DNA from: Candidatus Poribacteria bacterium | GTDB taxonomy: Bacteria; Poribacteria; WGA-4E; WGA-3G | Direction: 5' to 3' | Assembly: GCA_022827625.1 (NCBI GenBank) | Contig: JAJEIE010000026.1 | Location: forward strand, 1-64,000 | Length of the DNA stretch: 64,000 nucleotides | In this document: positions 29,284 through 38,415 of the stretch, piece by piece | How the letters are laid out: every line of letters starts with the position of its first letter | Position numbering within the stretch: position 1 is the stretch's first letter | Made by a program: the position numbers and the translations under genes | The notes under the pieces: model-generated | What the model was told of the DNA's origin: nothing | The model's database searches: none | Seen by the model: the letters and a program-made list of their open reading frames with translations, nothing else

Positions 29284-30921
29284 ATGCCAACACTAAACTG
29301 GATCGGTAAAGAAGCCATTATCAATCACCACGATGAGGTGCCAATACACACGCTCACATACGACTGTGATCGCTCCTTCGGTGCTGAAAACGAGCCACTT
29401 GCCACTGGGAACTTACTCGTTGAAGGTGATAACCTCGTTGCACTTAAGGCTCTCCTACCTTATTATGCTGGTAGAGTCAAGTGTATCGTTATTGATCCGC
29501 CGTATAATACGGGCAACGAGAATTGGGTCTACAATGATAATGTCAACCACCCGACCATCCAGAAATGGCTTAGAAAAACGGTTGGAGCACTTGCAGCGGA
29601 TCTCTCACGGCACGATAAGTGGCTCTGTATGATGTACCCGCGTCTTTGTCTCCTTCATCAACTCCTCCGAGAAGATGGTGTTATTTTTATCATGCTTGAT
29701 GATAACGAACAACCCAACCTGCGTCTATTAATGAATGAGATTTTTGGTGAAACGAATTTTGTTGCAAATCTTATTTGGAGAAAAAAAGCAGGCGGTGGAC
29801 AAGATGCTGGGTACTATGCTAGGGAGCATGAGTATATTCTCTGTTACCGAAAAAGTGATGCCTACACTATGAAATTTAGGACCTCAGAAAGAAAGCAAAC
29901 TGAATTTCCTAAGATTAAAAATGGACGGAAATGTAAGTTTGTGAAGCTAGAAAAATGGGGATCCAACGCATATAGGGAGGACCGTCCAACAATGTTTTAT
30001 TCAATTGAGGATCCGGATGGGAATCCTTTCTTCCCACAAGCACCCGATGGAAATGAAGGAAATTGGAGAACGCGTCCTACTGCTTTGGATCAAGACCATA
30101 TTCATTGGATAAAAAGAAGTGAGCGTTGGATACCTTATGAAGTCATCTATTTTGACGAAGTAGAAGATACCGCCAAAATTGTTAAGGAACGTTCTATCTA
30201 TTACGATATCGCGACAACAACAGATGCCGCGAATGAGCAGAAAGCAATTTTTGGAAAAAAGGTTTTTGATAATAGTAAACCCCTCGATCTGATAAAGCGA
30301 TTGATCTTATTGTCTACTGAGCTTGACTCGATTGTCCTGGATTCTTTTGCGGGTAGTGGTACAACGGGGCACGCTGTTCTTGCCCAAAACAATGAGGATG
30401 GCGGAAACCGCCAATTTATTTTAGTTGAACTGGAGTCGAAAATAGCTCGCGAAATTGCATCTGTCCGTCTTAAACGCGTCAGTAAAGGATACACTTTTGA
30501 TAATAAAGACAAACAACAGTGTGAATCCGGTATCGGTGGTACTTTCGCCTATTATCACTTCGGTGAAACCTTCTTGGAAGAACCAGAGATTCCCTTTAAT
30601 GAGATGGCGCAATACCTCTTTTTCAAGGAGACGGGAACCCCAATAGCAATAGAAACCGCGCTGTCCCTTATGGAAGGGGATAGACCCTCGTATGAATCTT
30701 GTACTACTGACGAAAAACGCCAGCGCGCCTTTTTAGGTAGTGTGAGTGGGGTCGGGGTTTATCTGCTCAATAGCGACGATATTTTGACTGAAGAACTCAT
30801 AAGCCGCTTACCGAAACATGATGGCAGTAAGATTATTCATTGTGGCGGGACCCGACTCACGGGTGCCACCTTAAAGCAACTCGGCATAACCTTCCGTCAG
30901 ATGCCGTATAATCTTGTGTAG
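29284..30921 (+). CDS. type III restriction-modification DNA methyltransferase (Mod)
   Basis: A 545-residue N6-adenine methyltransferase that would methylate one strand of an asymmetric site and give the paired Res its specificity. Motif order is beta class: DPPY (D71-Y74 in VIDPPYNTG) precedes the SAM-binding motif FAGSGTTG (from F355). The region between (about 150-330) is the target-recognition part. The C-terminal tail is of type III Mod form. There is no ribosome site before ATG 29284. Its partner res lies 3.3 kb downstream, separated by three genes, whereas mod and res are normally adjacent. Confidence 0.9.
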   Translation: MPTLNWIGKEAIINHHDEVPIHTLTYDCDRSFGAENEPLATGNLLVEGDNLVALKALLPYYAGRVKCIVIDPPYNTGNENWVYNDNVNHPTIQKWLRKTVGALAADLSRHDKWLCMMYPRLCLLHQLLREDGVIFIMLDDNEQPNLRLLMNEIFGETNFVANLIWRKKAGGGQDAGYYAREHEYILCYRKSDAYTMKFRTSERKQTEFPKIKNGRKCKFVKLEKWGSNAYREDRPTMFYSIEDPDGNPFFPQAPDGNEGNWRTRPTALDQDHIHWIKRSERWIPYEVIYFDEVEDTAKIVKERSIYYDIATTTDAANEQKAIFGKKVFDNSKPLDLIKRLILLSTELDSIVLDSFAGSGTTGHAVLAQNNEDGGNRQFILVELESKIAREIASVRLKRVSKGYTFDNKDKQQCESGIGGTFAYYHFGETFLEEPEIPFNEMAQYLFFKETGTPIAIETALSLMEGDRPSYESCTTDEKRQRAFLGSVSGVGVYLLNSDDILTEELISRLPKHDGSKIIHCGGTRLTGATLKQLGITFRQMPYNLV

Positions 30922-31036
30922 GAGAAATTGTCTGAATCGCGGATTACACCGATTTCACGGATTTTTAGATGTTCGTCATCCGAACCAATTTGAGAGATGG
31001 AAGTTTTTCAGGGAACTGAATAACTCCAGATTCTTT

Positions 31037-31066
31037 TTGACAAAATTTGATTAGACATCGTATACT
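31037..31066 (+). promoter_or_regulatory. sigma70-type promoter for the inserted cassette
   Basis: TTGACA at 31037-31042 and TATACT at 31061-31066 with an 18-base spacer, 105 bases before the ATPase start codon. The same gap holds aatcgcggattacacc and a similar phrase ttcacggattttt, and a palindrome taaactattagttta at about 31114-31128. Confidence 0.7.
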
Positions 31067-31170
31067 ATTCTAAAATGTGTTCCTCTGATTACGGAGGCAG
31101 TGTCTTTGTAGTGTAAACTATTAGTTTGTACCTCTATACAAGACCAAGGTGTCCGATTAGGAGAAGTCTG

Positions 31171-32757
31171 ATGCTTCACGGAATAGAATTAGAAAATTTC
31201 AAAGCATTCGGGAAACGTGCGCGCATCCCCTTTGCACCGATAACACTCATTTTCGGCGAAAACAGTGCCGGAAAGAGTACAATCCTGCAGGCCCTCAATC
31301 TGCTCAAGCAAACGCGCGAAAGCCGCGAAATTGGAGCTCCGCTTTTACCTCGTGCTGAAAATGGGATTGTTAATCTCGGTAGTTTTTGGGAAATGATTTT
31401 CAATCACGACTTGGAACGAACCTTATCAATTCGTGTTGAAACTAAAGTCGATAAAACCAGTCAATTTCCTTTAGCATTCAGAAAGGATAAAATTGGGATT
31501 GAATTAAGTTTCAAGATATCATCTGAGGAAAAAGTGGTTTTTTTAGATCAAATCAAAATTTACTATGGAGAACCTTCTAACTTTATAGCCGAATTTCAAC
31601 TATCAGATGAAACTATCGAACCTGAGGAATTTTTAATGATGGGTTTCTTCCGTGATTCGAGTGAGTTTTCCCGTTCAAAATTATCTGCAGTGAAATGTAC
31701 TCGATTAACAAAGGACCCAAATTATTGGGAACCTGAGTTTAAATGGTATGAAAAGTATAAGGAACAGATACTTCAGCAGCTTGAGGAAAGACTAGAGGAT
31801 CTGGAGCATTCCAATGAACGGTTTAGTAGAAACAGGGATAGACGTGAAGAGCGGTTTATTTCCCTAAAAAACGGTATTGAATTACTTAGATCAGAGCCTA
31901 AGTTGGAGACTTACGTTTCTAAGCGGCATAGTGATGAGATGAATACAATTTTAGGGTTACAAGGCTTTCTTCCAATTAGGATTATGTCCGATAGAAGAAA
32001 TTCTTGGATATCAGAACTTCGGCCATCTGGTGTGCTTCGTACCTATAGATTTGATGCTGCTTTATTAGCGGAAGCAGCAGGTCGAGGATTAGAGCAAGCC
32101 TTGAAAATTCTTTTCTCCATGGGACCTTTTCGAAAAACACCCGAAAGATGGTACATTTTTCAAGGTACTAGCCCTCAGGATGTGGGATATCAAGGAGATT
32201 TGCTTCCAGATTTGCTTTTCCGTCGTCCTGAATTAGTTGGCGAAGCGAATGAATGGCTAAAAAAACTTGACATGGGTTATAAACTAAGGGTAGAACCAGT
32301 ACAGACCGATTCAGGAGATCTTTTTGAAGTTAGACTTATAGATACGCGTCGAAAAAAGTCAGTGAATGTAGCATTACCAGATGTTGGTTTTGGTATTAGT
32401 CAACTTTTGCCATTCGTTGTCCAGAGTTTGGTTCCTGGCAAACAGATTATCTCCATTGAACAGCCCGAGGTACACATTCATCCGAGGTTACAAGCCGATC
32501 TCGGCGATCTTTTGGCGGAAGCCATTAAAAGACACCAGAAACAATTCATCGTTGAGACGCATAGTGAGCACCTGATCTTACGCCTGCAGCGATTAGTTTA
32601 TAAAGGGGAGATTAAGCCAGAAGATGTTTCGGTTATCTATGTCAGTCGTGGGCCTGAGGGGGCAAAGGCAGAACGTTTACGTCTTGATGAGGAAGGCGAT
32701 TTTATTGATGAGTGGCCCAACGGATTCTTTTTGGAACGCCTTCGTGAACTTAGATAG
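31171..32757 (+). CDS. AAA-family ATPase with DUF3696-type C-terminus
   Basis: A 528-residue SMC/OLD-like ATPase. I chose ATG 31171 because TAGGAGA lies 7 bases upstream; an in-frame upstream start at 31126 has none. Walker A is GENSAGKST (29-37). Walker B is QIISIEQPE with E430, followed by VHIHPRLQADLGDLL, and ETHSEHL (from E462) is the switch/H-loop. The end, VSVIYVSRGPEGAKAERLRLDEEGDFIDEWPNGFF, is the DUF3696 signature. A coiled-coil-like charged insert covers about 190-250. Related ATPases drive phage-defence effectors. It is followed 17 bases later by its probable partner. Confidence 0.88.
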   Translation: MLHGIELENFKAFGKRARIPFAPITLIFGENSAGKSTILQALNLLKQTRESREIGAPLLPRAENGIVNLGSFWEMIFNHDLERTLSIRVETKVDKTSQFPLAFRKDKIGIELSFKISSEEKVVFLDQIKIYYGEPSNFIAEFQLSDETIEPEEFLMMGFFRDSSEFSRSKLSAVKCTRLTKDPNYWEPEFKWYEKYKEQILQQLEERLEDLEHSNERFSRNRDRREERFISLKNGIELLRSEPKLETYVSKRHSDEMNTILGLQGFLPIRIMSDRRNSWISELRPSGVLRTYRFDAALLAEAAGRGLEQALKILFSMGPFRKTPERWYIFQGTSPQDVGYQGDLLPDLLFRRPELVGEANEWLKKLDMGYKLRVEPVQTDSGDLFEVRLIDTRRKKSVNVALPDVGFGISQLLPFVVQSLVPGKQIISIEQPEVHIHPRLQADLGDLLAEAIKRHQKQFIVETHSEHLILRLQRLVYKGEIKPEDVSVIYVSRGPEGAKAERLRLDEEGDFIDEWPNGFFLERLRELR

Positions 32758-32774
32758 TGAAAGGAGCCAAATAA

Positions 32775-33941
32775 ATGCCAATCACTACAGTCGTTGATCC
32801 TTCTGCATTCAATGTAGATTATTTCAATCCGACTTATCAAAAGCATGCGGAAAATTTCTTAAAAGGTATTGAGGAAGACGGTCTATTAATTGTTGATTCA
32901 GAAAACAAATTGCAAAACGCTATATTTGAACAGATTGCCTCTCTTCCAACCAAGTACCAGCAGCAATTGCAAATTCGGTTTGAGGAACTGTTTAAAAATA
33001 AAAAAGACCGGGTTGTCGAATGTTGTATCTTGTCAAATTACACGTCGTCGGAGGATCTTTTAGATTTAGCATATCACTTGAGAATAGTTAGCGAAGCTGA
33101 TGCCTTAATCGTTGCGGACAAAGATTTTGAAATACTGAAGTCTGATCAAGAATATGATGAAAGCATTTTTCCGTTATCGGGATATAGTGGTGGCGATTTT
33201 GGGAAAAACCATCAAAAGTATTATGACGAATTGAAGTCGATAGATACACACTTGGAATCGGAAGTAGAGGATACTATTATCCATTCAGCACAATTCAACG
33301 ATTGGCTCACATCCATTTTGGAAGAAGATATATTTGTATCACGCGAACGACTCATCGCGCTGCTGGCAAAGGGTGCTCCTCACGAGGAACTTAAAGAAGA
33401 GTTCCGTGAATTTTTCAATGGTTACTACGTACTTACCTCTGAATTGGAGGAGTACGAGGAATCTATCCTTGAAATTATAAAGGGAGACGAGGCATTTATC
33501 TACCTGAAGCACCGTGTCTCAGCGGTTGAGGCACAGCGAAAGAGTTCACCACTTGGACGTGAGGCACGGCGGATGGGGCTTTCTGTACACGGTGATCCTG
33601 TACCAGAGATAAAAGTGACGGAATTACCTCCTGATGGATTCCGAGCGTTGATGGGGACACTCGGAAATTGGAAGCTTTTTGTAGCGCGGGAACGTCTTGT
33701 TAAGTTAATGGAAACAGAATATCCTATTGGGATAGCGGAGCGGCTGCGGGCTGAGTTCTACGGGTTTTTTGTTTGTTATTTAGAACTGGAATTGTTCCTT
33801 GAGAATTATGATTATGATCCAGATGAAGGGTTGGAATTGCGTCCAGAATTCATTGAGTCCTTAGAGCGTGAGGAGGAGTACATCAAGTCTGGTGGAAAAA
33901 TGCTTACGCTTGAGGAGGTTGCTAAACGGTTAGGAACCTAA
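32775..33941 (+). CDS. probable fusion of a PIN-like ATPase partner and tandem antitoxin-like domains
   Basis: A 388-residue protein I do not recognise as a whole. Residues 1-160 begin ITTVVDPSAFNVDY and contain EADALIVADKDFEIL (107-121), a spacing of acidic residues that suggests a PIN-like nuclease fold; such a gene is a plausible partner of DUF3696 ATPases. Residues 176-250 and about 296-370 are an internal repeat: DIFVSRERLIALLAKG...EEFREFFNGYYVL and KLFVARERLVKLMETE...RAEFYGFFVCYL. The C-terminus ends KMLTLEEVAKRLGT. The stop codon is followed at once by the ATG of a RelE-type toxin, so the C-terminal half is the natural candidate antitoxin. Codon use looks like that of the neighbours. 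Confidence 0.6.
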   Translation: MPITTVVDPSAFNVDYFNPTYQKHAENFLKGIEEDGLLIVDSENKLQNAIFEQIASLPTKYQQQLQIRFEELFKNKKDRVVECCILSNYTSSEDLLDLAYHLRIVSEADALIVADKDFEILKSDQEYDESIFPLSGYSGGDFGKNHQKYYDELKSIDTHLESEVEDTIIHSAQFNDWLTSILEEDIFVSRERLIALLAKGAPHEELKEEFREFFNGYYVLTSELEEYEESILEIIKGDEAFIYLKHRVSAVEAQRKSSPLGREARRMGLSVHGDPVPEIKVTELPPDGFRALMGTLGNWKLFVARERLVKLMETEYPIGIAERLRAEFYGFFVCYLELELFLENYDYDPDEGLELRPEFIESLEREEEYIKSGGKMLTLEEVAKRLGT

Positions 33942-34199
33942 ATGTATGAATTGATACTCACTCCAAGTGCTGAAGGAGATTTAAAGCGTTTGGATGGCAA
34001 AATTCAAGGGCAAATTCGCAATAAACTTGAATGGCTGCGAGAAAATTGCGATCAATGGTCTCATAGAGCACTGAAAGGCAACTACAAAGGAAAATTCAAA
34101 TTACCTTCTGGCGACTACCGAATTATCTATACTTATGATAGGCGTGCTCAAACGGTTGAGGTTTCCCGGATTGGACATCGTTCATCTGTTTATGAGTAA
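33942..34199 (+). CDS. RelE/ParE-family toxin
   Basis: An 85-residue protein of the RelE/ParE superfamily, with the order beta-strand (YELILTPSAEGDLKRLD), two helices (KIQGQIRNKLEWLREN), then the core HRALKGNYKGKFKLPSGDYRIIYTYDRRAQTVEVSRIGHRSSVY. RelE proteins cut mRNA in the ribosome; ParE proteins poison gyrase; the sequence does not decide which. Its ATG abuts the stop of the 388-residue gene (TAAATG), indicating strict translational coupling as expected for antitoxin-toxin pairs. res follows after 32 bases. Confidence 0.88.
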   Translation: MYELILTPSAEGDLKRLDGKIQGQIRNKLEWLRENCDQWSHRALKGNYKGKFKLPSGDYRIIYTYDRRAQTVEVSRIGHRSSVYE

Positions 34200-34231
34200 A
34201 TCTAATATGTCTCTAACACCGAAACAAAAAA

Positions 34232-36625
34232 ATGCACCTACCGCTCAAAGAATACCAAGAACGGACCCTTGAAACATTAACAGAATATTATCAAAACTGC
34301 TTGCGTTTACAAAATGCCAACACCGCATTCTACGATTTAACCCAACGACCGTACGCTCCTGTTAATGGTTTGTCCGGTATGCCTTATGTCTGCCTTCGGC
34401 TTCCTACAGGCGGTGGCAAAACTTTGGTTGCGTGTCACGCTGTTGACATCACTGCATCAGAACTCCTAAAGACTGAAAGCCCGCTTATCCTTTGGTTGAC
34501 TCCCTCAAACCCTATACGTGAGCAGACGCTCAGTGCTCTTAAAAATCCTAATCACCCCTACAGGAATGCTTTTAAATCCTCAGGACACAGCTTGGAAATC
34601 CGTACTATCAGTGAAGCACTCTATCTGCAACCGCATATTCTCAACACAAAAACCACGATTATCGTCTCCACGATGCAAGCCTTCCGCGTTGAAGACACGG
34701 ATGGACGTAAGGTTTATGAGCCCTCGGGTGCTTTGATGGGGCATTTTACACATCTTTCCGATGAAACCCTCTCCGAAGTTGAGCGCGACGAAAGCGGCAA
34801 ACCTGTCTATTCGCTCGCGAACCTCTTATGCATCAAACGTCCACTTGTTATCGTAGATGAAGCGCATAACGCTCGGACTGAACTCTCTTTTGAAACACTC
34901 GCTCGGTTCAATCCATCTGCAATCATTGAATTTACCGCTACCCCGGATACGACTACAAATCCGTCCAATGTCCTCTATACCGTCTCCGCTGCTGAGCTCC
35001 AAGCAGAGGACATGATTAAGATGCCGATTCAGTTGGAAACAACACCAAATTGGAAACCGCTCCTCGCCGCTGCTATTGCCCAGCGCGACGCATTGGAAAT
35101 GGACGCAAAGAAGGAAAGAGAAGCAACAGGTGAATATATCCGTCCAATCATGCTCATTCAGGCACAGGCCAGGAGCAAAACACGGGAGACTTTGACTATT
35201 GAAGTCGTTGAGAAATGCCTCCTTGAAGAACACCAAATTCCGAAAGAACATATCGCCCGTGCTACGGGTGAGGACAAAGAACTTGATGATGTTGACCTCA
35301 ACGATCCAGAATGTCAAATTCGTTACGTTATCACTGTACAGGCATTACGCGAAGGGTGGGATTGTCCGTTTGCCTATGTTCTCTGCTCTGTCGCTCAGAT
35401 AAGATCTTCTACTGCTGTTGAACAAATATTAGGTAGGATCATGAGACTCCCAAAAGCACAGCGCAAGAAACAAGAATCGCTCAATAGTGCTTATGCTTTC
35501 GTGGCTTCCCAAAACTTCTATGACGCTGCATTTGCATTAGCCGATGGACTCGTTCAGAACGGGTTTGAGAAGCAGGCAGCTGCTGAACTTATCCGCCCTA
35601 CAGATGAGAATCAACCGGATCTACCGCTTTTTGAAGGTCAGACTCTACCAGGCAGCGAACCTGCCCCTGCCCAGCGCGGCGAATTTTTTAAGGTGCCGAA
35701 GTTGATGGTCCAGGGATCTCAAAAACATCTTGACTTTGAAGCATCTCGGTTTTTAGAAACTCCGTGGCGGTTGTCCGAATGCAATGCTGAACTTTCTGAA
35801 GCGGAGTTCCCATCAGAATTTAAGACAGGAGAATTGGGCGAAATAGGACTTTCCCATGAGGGAAGATTAGAAATGCGATTCTTGGGTAAACTCCACCAGC
35901 AGATGTCTTTGCTCACACCGGATAAAAACTGGGATACTACGCGACTTGCTGACTGGCTTGACAGAACGGTTGAACATTGGGACATCTTACGTCGTGAGTC
36001 GCTCCCTTTCCTTCAGAGGTTAGTCGAACATCTTATTGAGGTACGCAAAATTCCAATAGAGGTTCTCATCCGCAACAAATACGCTCTCAAAAGTGCTGCT
36101 GCTGCCAAAATTGATAGCTACCGTCAAGACGTACATCGTGGAGCATATCAAAACCTTCTTCTGCCCGAATGCGAAACGCCTGTTGTTGTCTCACCGGACC
36201 ACTGTTTCTCGTTTGATCCACACCGTTACCCTTACAATACTCGGTACACAGGTGCCTATCGATTCCAGAAACATTATTATCAACATGTCGGTGATCTGAA
36301 GGCAGATGGTGAAGAATTTCGATGTGCACGATTTACCGACGCGCTTCCTGAAGTCAAATATTGGGTGCGGAATCTTGAACGCCAACCGCAGTTCTCCTTT
36401 TGGCTTCAAACTCCAACTGATAAGTTTTATCCCGATTTTGTTTGTCTTTTAACCGATGAACGTTATCTCGTTGTTGAGTATAAGGGTGTGCATCTTTGGT
36501 CTGCTGATGATGCAAAAGAGAAGCGCGAAATAGGTGAGTTATGGGAGAAGCGGAGCGGTGGGAATTGCTTGTTTATTATGCCTAAAGGGCCTGATTTTGA
36601 TGCCATCCGCGCTAAACTCTCCTAA
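34232..36625 (+). CDS. type III restriction enzyme subunit (Res), helicase-nuclease
   Basis: A 797-residue superfamily 2 helicase joined to a nuclease. Walker A is PTGGGKT (58-64) and motif II is DEAH (209-212); FTATPDT is motif III, and AVEQILGRIMRLP is motif VI. The C-terminal PD-(D/E)xK nuclease is visible as P734-D735 and E749-x-K751 in YPDF...VVEYKG. Together these give ATP-dependent DNA cleavage when bound to Mod. The product is complete, so the system may be active despite the cassette between mod and res. Confidence 0.9.
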   Translation: MHLPLKEYQERTLETLTEYYQNCLRLQNANTAFYDLTQRPYAPVNGLSGMPYVCLRLPTGGGKTLVACHAVDITASELLKTESPLILWLTPSNPIREQTLSALKNPNHPYRNAFKSSGHSLEIRTISEALYLQPHILNTKTTIIVSTMQAFRVEDTDGRKVYEPSGALMGHFTHLSDETLSEVERDESGKPVYSLANLLCIKRPLVIVDEAHNARTELSFETLARFNPSAIIEFTATPDTTTNPSNVLYTVSAAELQAEDMIKMPIQLETTPNWKPLLAAAIAQRDALEMDAKKEREATGEYIRPIMLIQAQARSKTRETLTIEVVEKCLLEEHQIPKEHIARATGEDKELDDVDLNDPECQIRYVITVQALREGWDCPFAYVLCSVAQIRSSTAVEQILGRIMRLPKAQRKKQESLNSAYAFVASQNFYDAAFALADGLVQNGFEKQAAAELIRPTDENQPDLPLFEGQTLPGSEPAPAQRGEFFKVPKLMVQGSQKHLDFEASRFLETPWRLSECNAELSEAEFPSEFKTGELGEIGLSHEGRLEMRFLGKLHQQMSLLTPDKNWDTTRLADWLDRTVEHWDILRRESLPFLQRLVEHLIEVRKIPIEVLIRNKYALKSAAAAKIDSYRQDVHRGAYQNLLLPECETPVVVSPDHCFSFDPHRYPYNTRYTGAYRFQKHYYQHVGDLKADGEEFRCARFTDALPEVKYWVRNLERQPQFSFWLQTPTDKFYPDFVCLLTDERYLVVEYKGVHLWSADDAKEKREIGELWEKRSGGNCLFIMPKGPDFDAIRAKLS

Positions 36626-36770
36626 AACCCAAGTATAATAAAGCTCATAATTACTTTTACACATTAAAGTTGGCGAGGTTGGGAAACCTCGCCAGCGGAG
36701 AGAGGTTTCCAAGTCTCTTATGTCCACATATTTTCGGGTTTTACTATAAACCAATTTTCGTACATAGACA

Positions 36771-36807
36771 GAGGCTTTAGGTTGTTGTAACCTAAAGCCT
36801 CTTTTTT
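36771..36807. terminator. bidirectional rho-independent terminator
   Basis: A 13-bp perfect stem (36771-36783 with 36789-36801, gaggctttaggtt and its complement), 5-base loop, then T6. It lies between the convergent res and sulfatase-fold genes. Confidence 0.9.
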
Positions 36808-36827
36808 ACTTTCGACCTTTAAATTTC

Positions 36828-38276
36828 CTATTCCTTAGACTCATCAGGATAATCAATCGACCATTTACCCCGACCCTCGCCAGAAGGTTCTTCTTTCCAG
36901 AGGTCAAGGAACTTCTCAGGGGCGTTATGCTCCGTGAGATGCGCCATAAACATCTCATGCAGCTCCTTGACGAGTTCCATATTATCCGCAGCGATGTTGT
37001 TCTCGGCTAACGGGTCTGCTGATAGGTCGAAGAGTTCCGGTCTCCCATATTCGCCGACGGGTGCGTATCCCCAGCGTTCCGTGACGAGGAACGGCGTCGT
37101 CGCTTGACGGGGTACACTCTCGTCCCGGGCAGCGATGTGACACCCCGTTACCGCATAGTCTCGATGCTGTTCATTGCCTTTAAGGAGGGCATCTGCGAAA
37201 GAACGTCCCTCGAAGGGTTTCGGTGGATCCAAGGAAACACCGGCTAACTCACAGAGTGTCGGCATAATATCCATCGGTTGCGCAATGAGATCGAGGCGTT
37301 GTCCAGATGGAACGTCTCCACCAGCAATCAAGAACATCTCGTGGTTAATCTCTGGATACGTCGGCCAGTAGCGTGAATCTTCTGGGTCGATGTTAGATTT
37401 ACCCGTCCTGCCATGTTCACCGATGGACATCCCGTGATCCGACAGTACTACGACCAGCGTATCATCCCATAATTCCAAATCCTCCACCTTCTGCAGAACC
37501 CGTCCGATATGCCTGTCGATGAGTTCCGCCTCACCGGCGTAATGTGCCCAGAGGTTGTGGAGCTCGGCATCCGTAAAGAGTGATGATAAACCGTAGTTTG
37601 GGTGTAGCATCGGCGGTCCCGTATAGTCCGGATCGTAGCGTTTAACGAGATATTCGGGCGGATCCCACGGTTCGTGTGGATCGAAGAAGTCTACCCAGAG
37701 GAAGAAGGGACCCGAACGGTGGTTCTCCTCCAACCACCGAATTGTAGTTTCGGAGGTCCTGCCCGAGAACGTCTCTGATTCGTACTGATAGTAACGGTTC
37801 GTCCAACGGTGCGTGTTCGGCAAGGTATGTCCGCGATACGAAGGATGCGGTCGCGTCTTCTCATTCGGCATAACGATTCTTATTTCGTCGTTGAGGTGGA
37901 GAAGCGGTTTATCACCTTCTTGTCCGCGGTGCTGGAAAGCGGCATGGAAGCAGTGCTGGAAACGGACGTTGAACAGGTGTGGGGTGTCACATATCAGCTG
38001 CGTGGCGTATCCCTGCTCGCTCAGGAGTTGCGCGATGATGCTCCGTCCGCTCAGATCAATTGGCTGCCACGGATAGTGGGGCCATCCGACCGTTGCAGTC
38101 ATAATATCTGTGCGGTGTGGCACTGTCGGGAAACTGCTCATATAGAACTTGTCAATAGCAGTTGCGCGTTCTGCTTCAAATCTATCGAGCATTGGTGTAC
38201 GAATCGGACGGCGCGCCCGTTCGCCTAAATTGTCATACCGAAAGGTATCGGTAATAAGTAGCACGATGTTTTTCAT
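36828..38276 (-). CDS. sulfatase-fold hydrolase with Thr in place of the formylglycine residue
   Basis: A 482-residue member of the sulfatase branch of the alkaline phosphatase superfamily. N-terminal metal site VLLITDTFRYDNLG (D10), then the active-site region FYMSSFPTVPHRTDIMT. The CxPxR motif of sulfatases needs Cys or Ser for conversion to formylglycine; here the aligned residues are T51-V-P-H-R55. LSDHGMSIGEHG and GRTGKS are the other metal and substrate motifs. With Thr as possible nucleophile the enzyme may be a phosphodiesterase or phosphonate hydrolase rather than a sulfatase. No signal peptide, so it is cytoplasmic. Confidence 0.8.
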   Translation of the reverse strand: MKNIVLLITDTFRYDNLGERARRPIRTPMLDRFEAERATAIDKFYMSSFPTVPHRTDIMTATVGWPHYPWQPIDLSGRSIIAQLLSEQGYATQLICDTPHLFNVRFQHCFHAAFQHRGQEGDKPLLHLNDEIRIVMPNEKTRPHPSYRGHTLPNTHRWTNRYYQYESETFSGRTSETTIRWLEENHRSGPFFLWVDFFDPHEPWDPPEYLVKRYDPDYTGPPMLHPNYGLSSLFTDAELHNLWAHYAGEAELIDRHIGRVLQKVEDLELWDDTLVVVLSDHGMSIGEHGRTGKSNIDPEDSRYWPTYPEINHEMFLIAGGDVPSGQRLDLIAQPMDIMPTLCELAGVSLDPPKPFEGRSFADALLKGNEQHRDYAVTGCHIAARDESVPRQATTPFLVTERWGYAPVGEYGRPELFDLSADPLAENNIAADNMELVKELHEMFMAHLTEHNAPEKFLDLWKEEPSGEGRGKWSIDYPDESKE

Positions 38277-38415
38277 TTTTTTAACTATTAACCTCGCTAT
38301 GATTGCCCCAGTGGGGGATCATCGGTTTCTGTTTAGGTTCTGACACAGGATGCACAGCCTGACAGGCTATGCTACAAAAAGCGATCATCGGGAACTTTTT
38401 GCATAAAATTGCGCT

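Noticed and set aside
29771-29795. A7 run in mod (around 29781) as a phase-variation site.
   Set aside because: Seven A is short for slipped-strand switching and falls in a Lys codon pair; no longer repeat is present.
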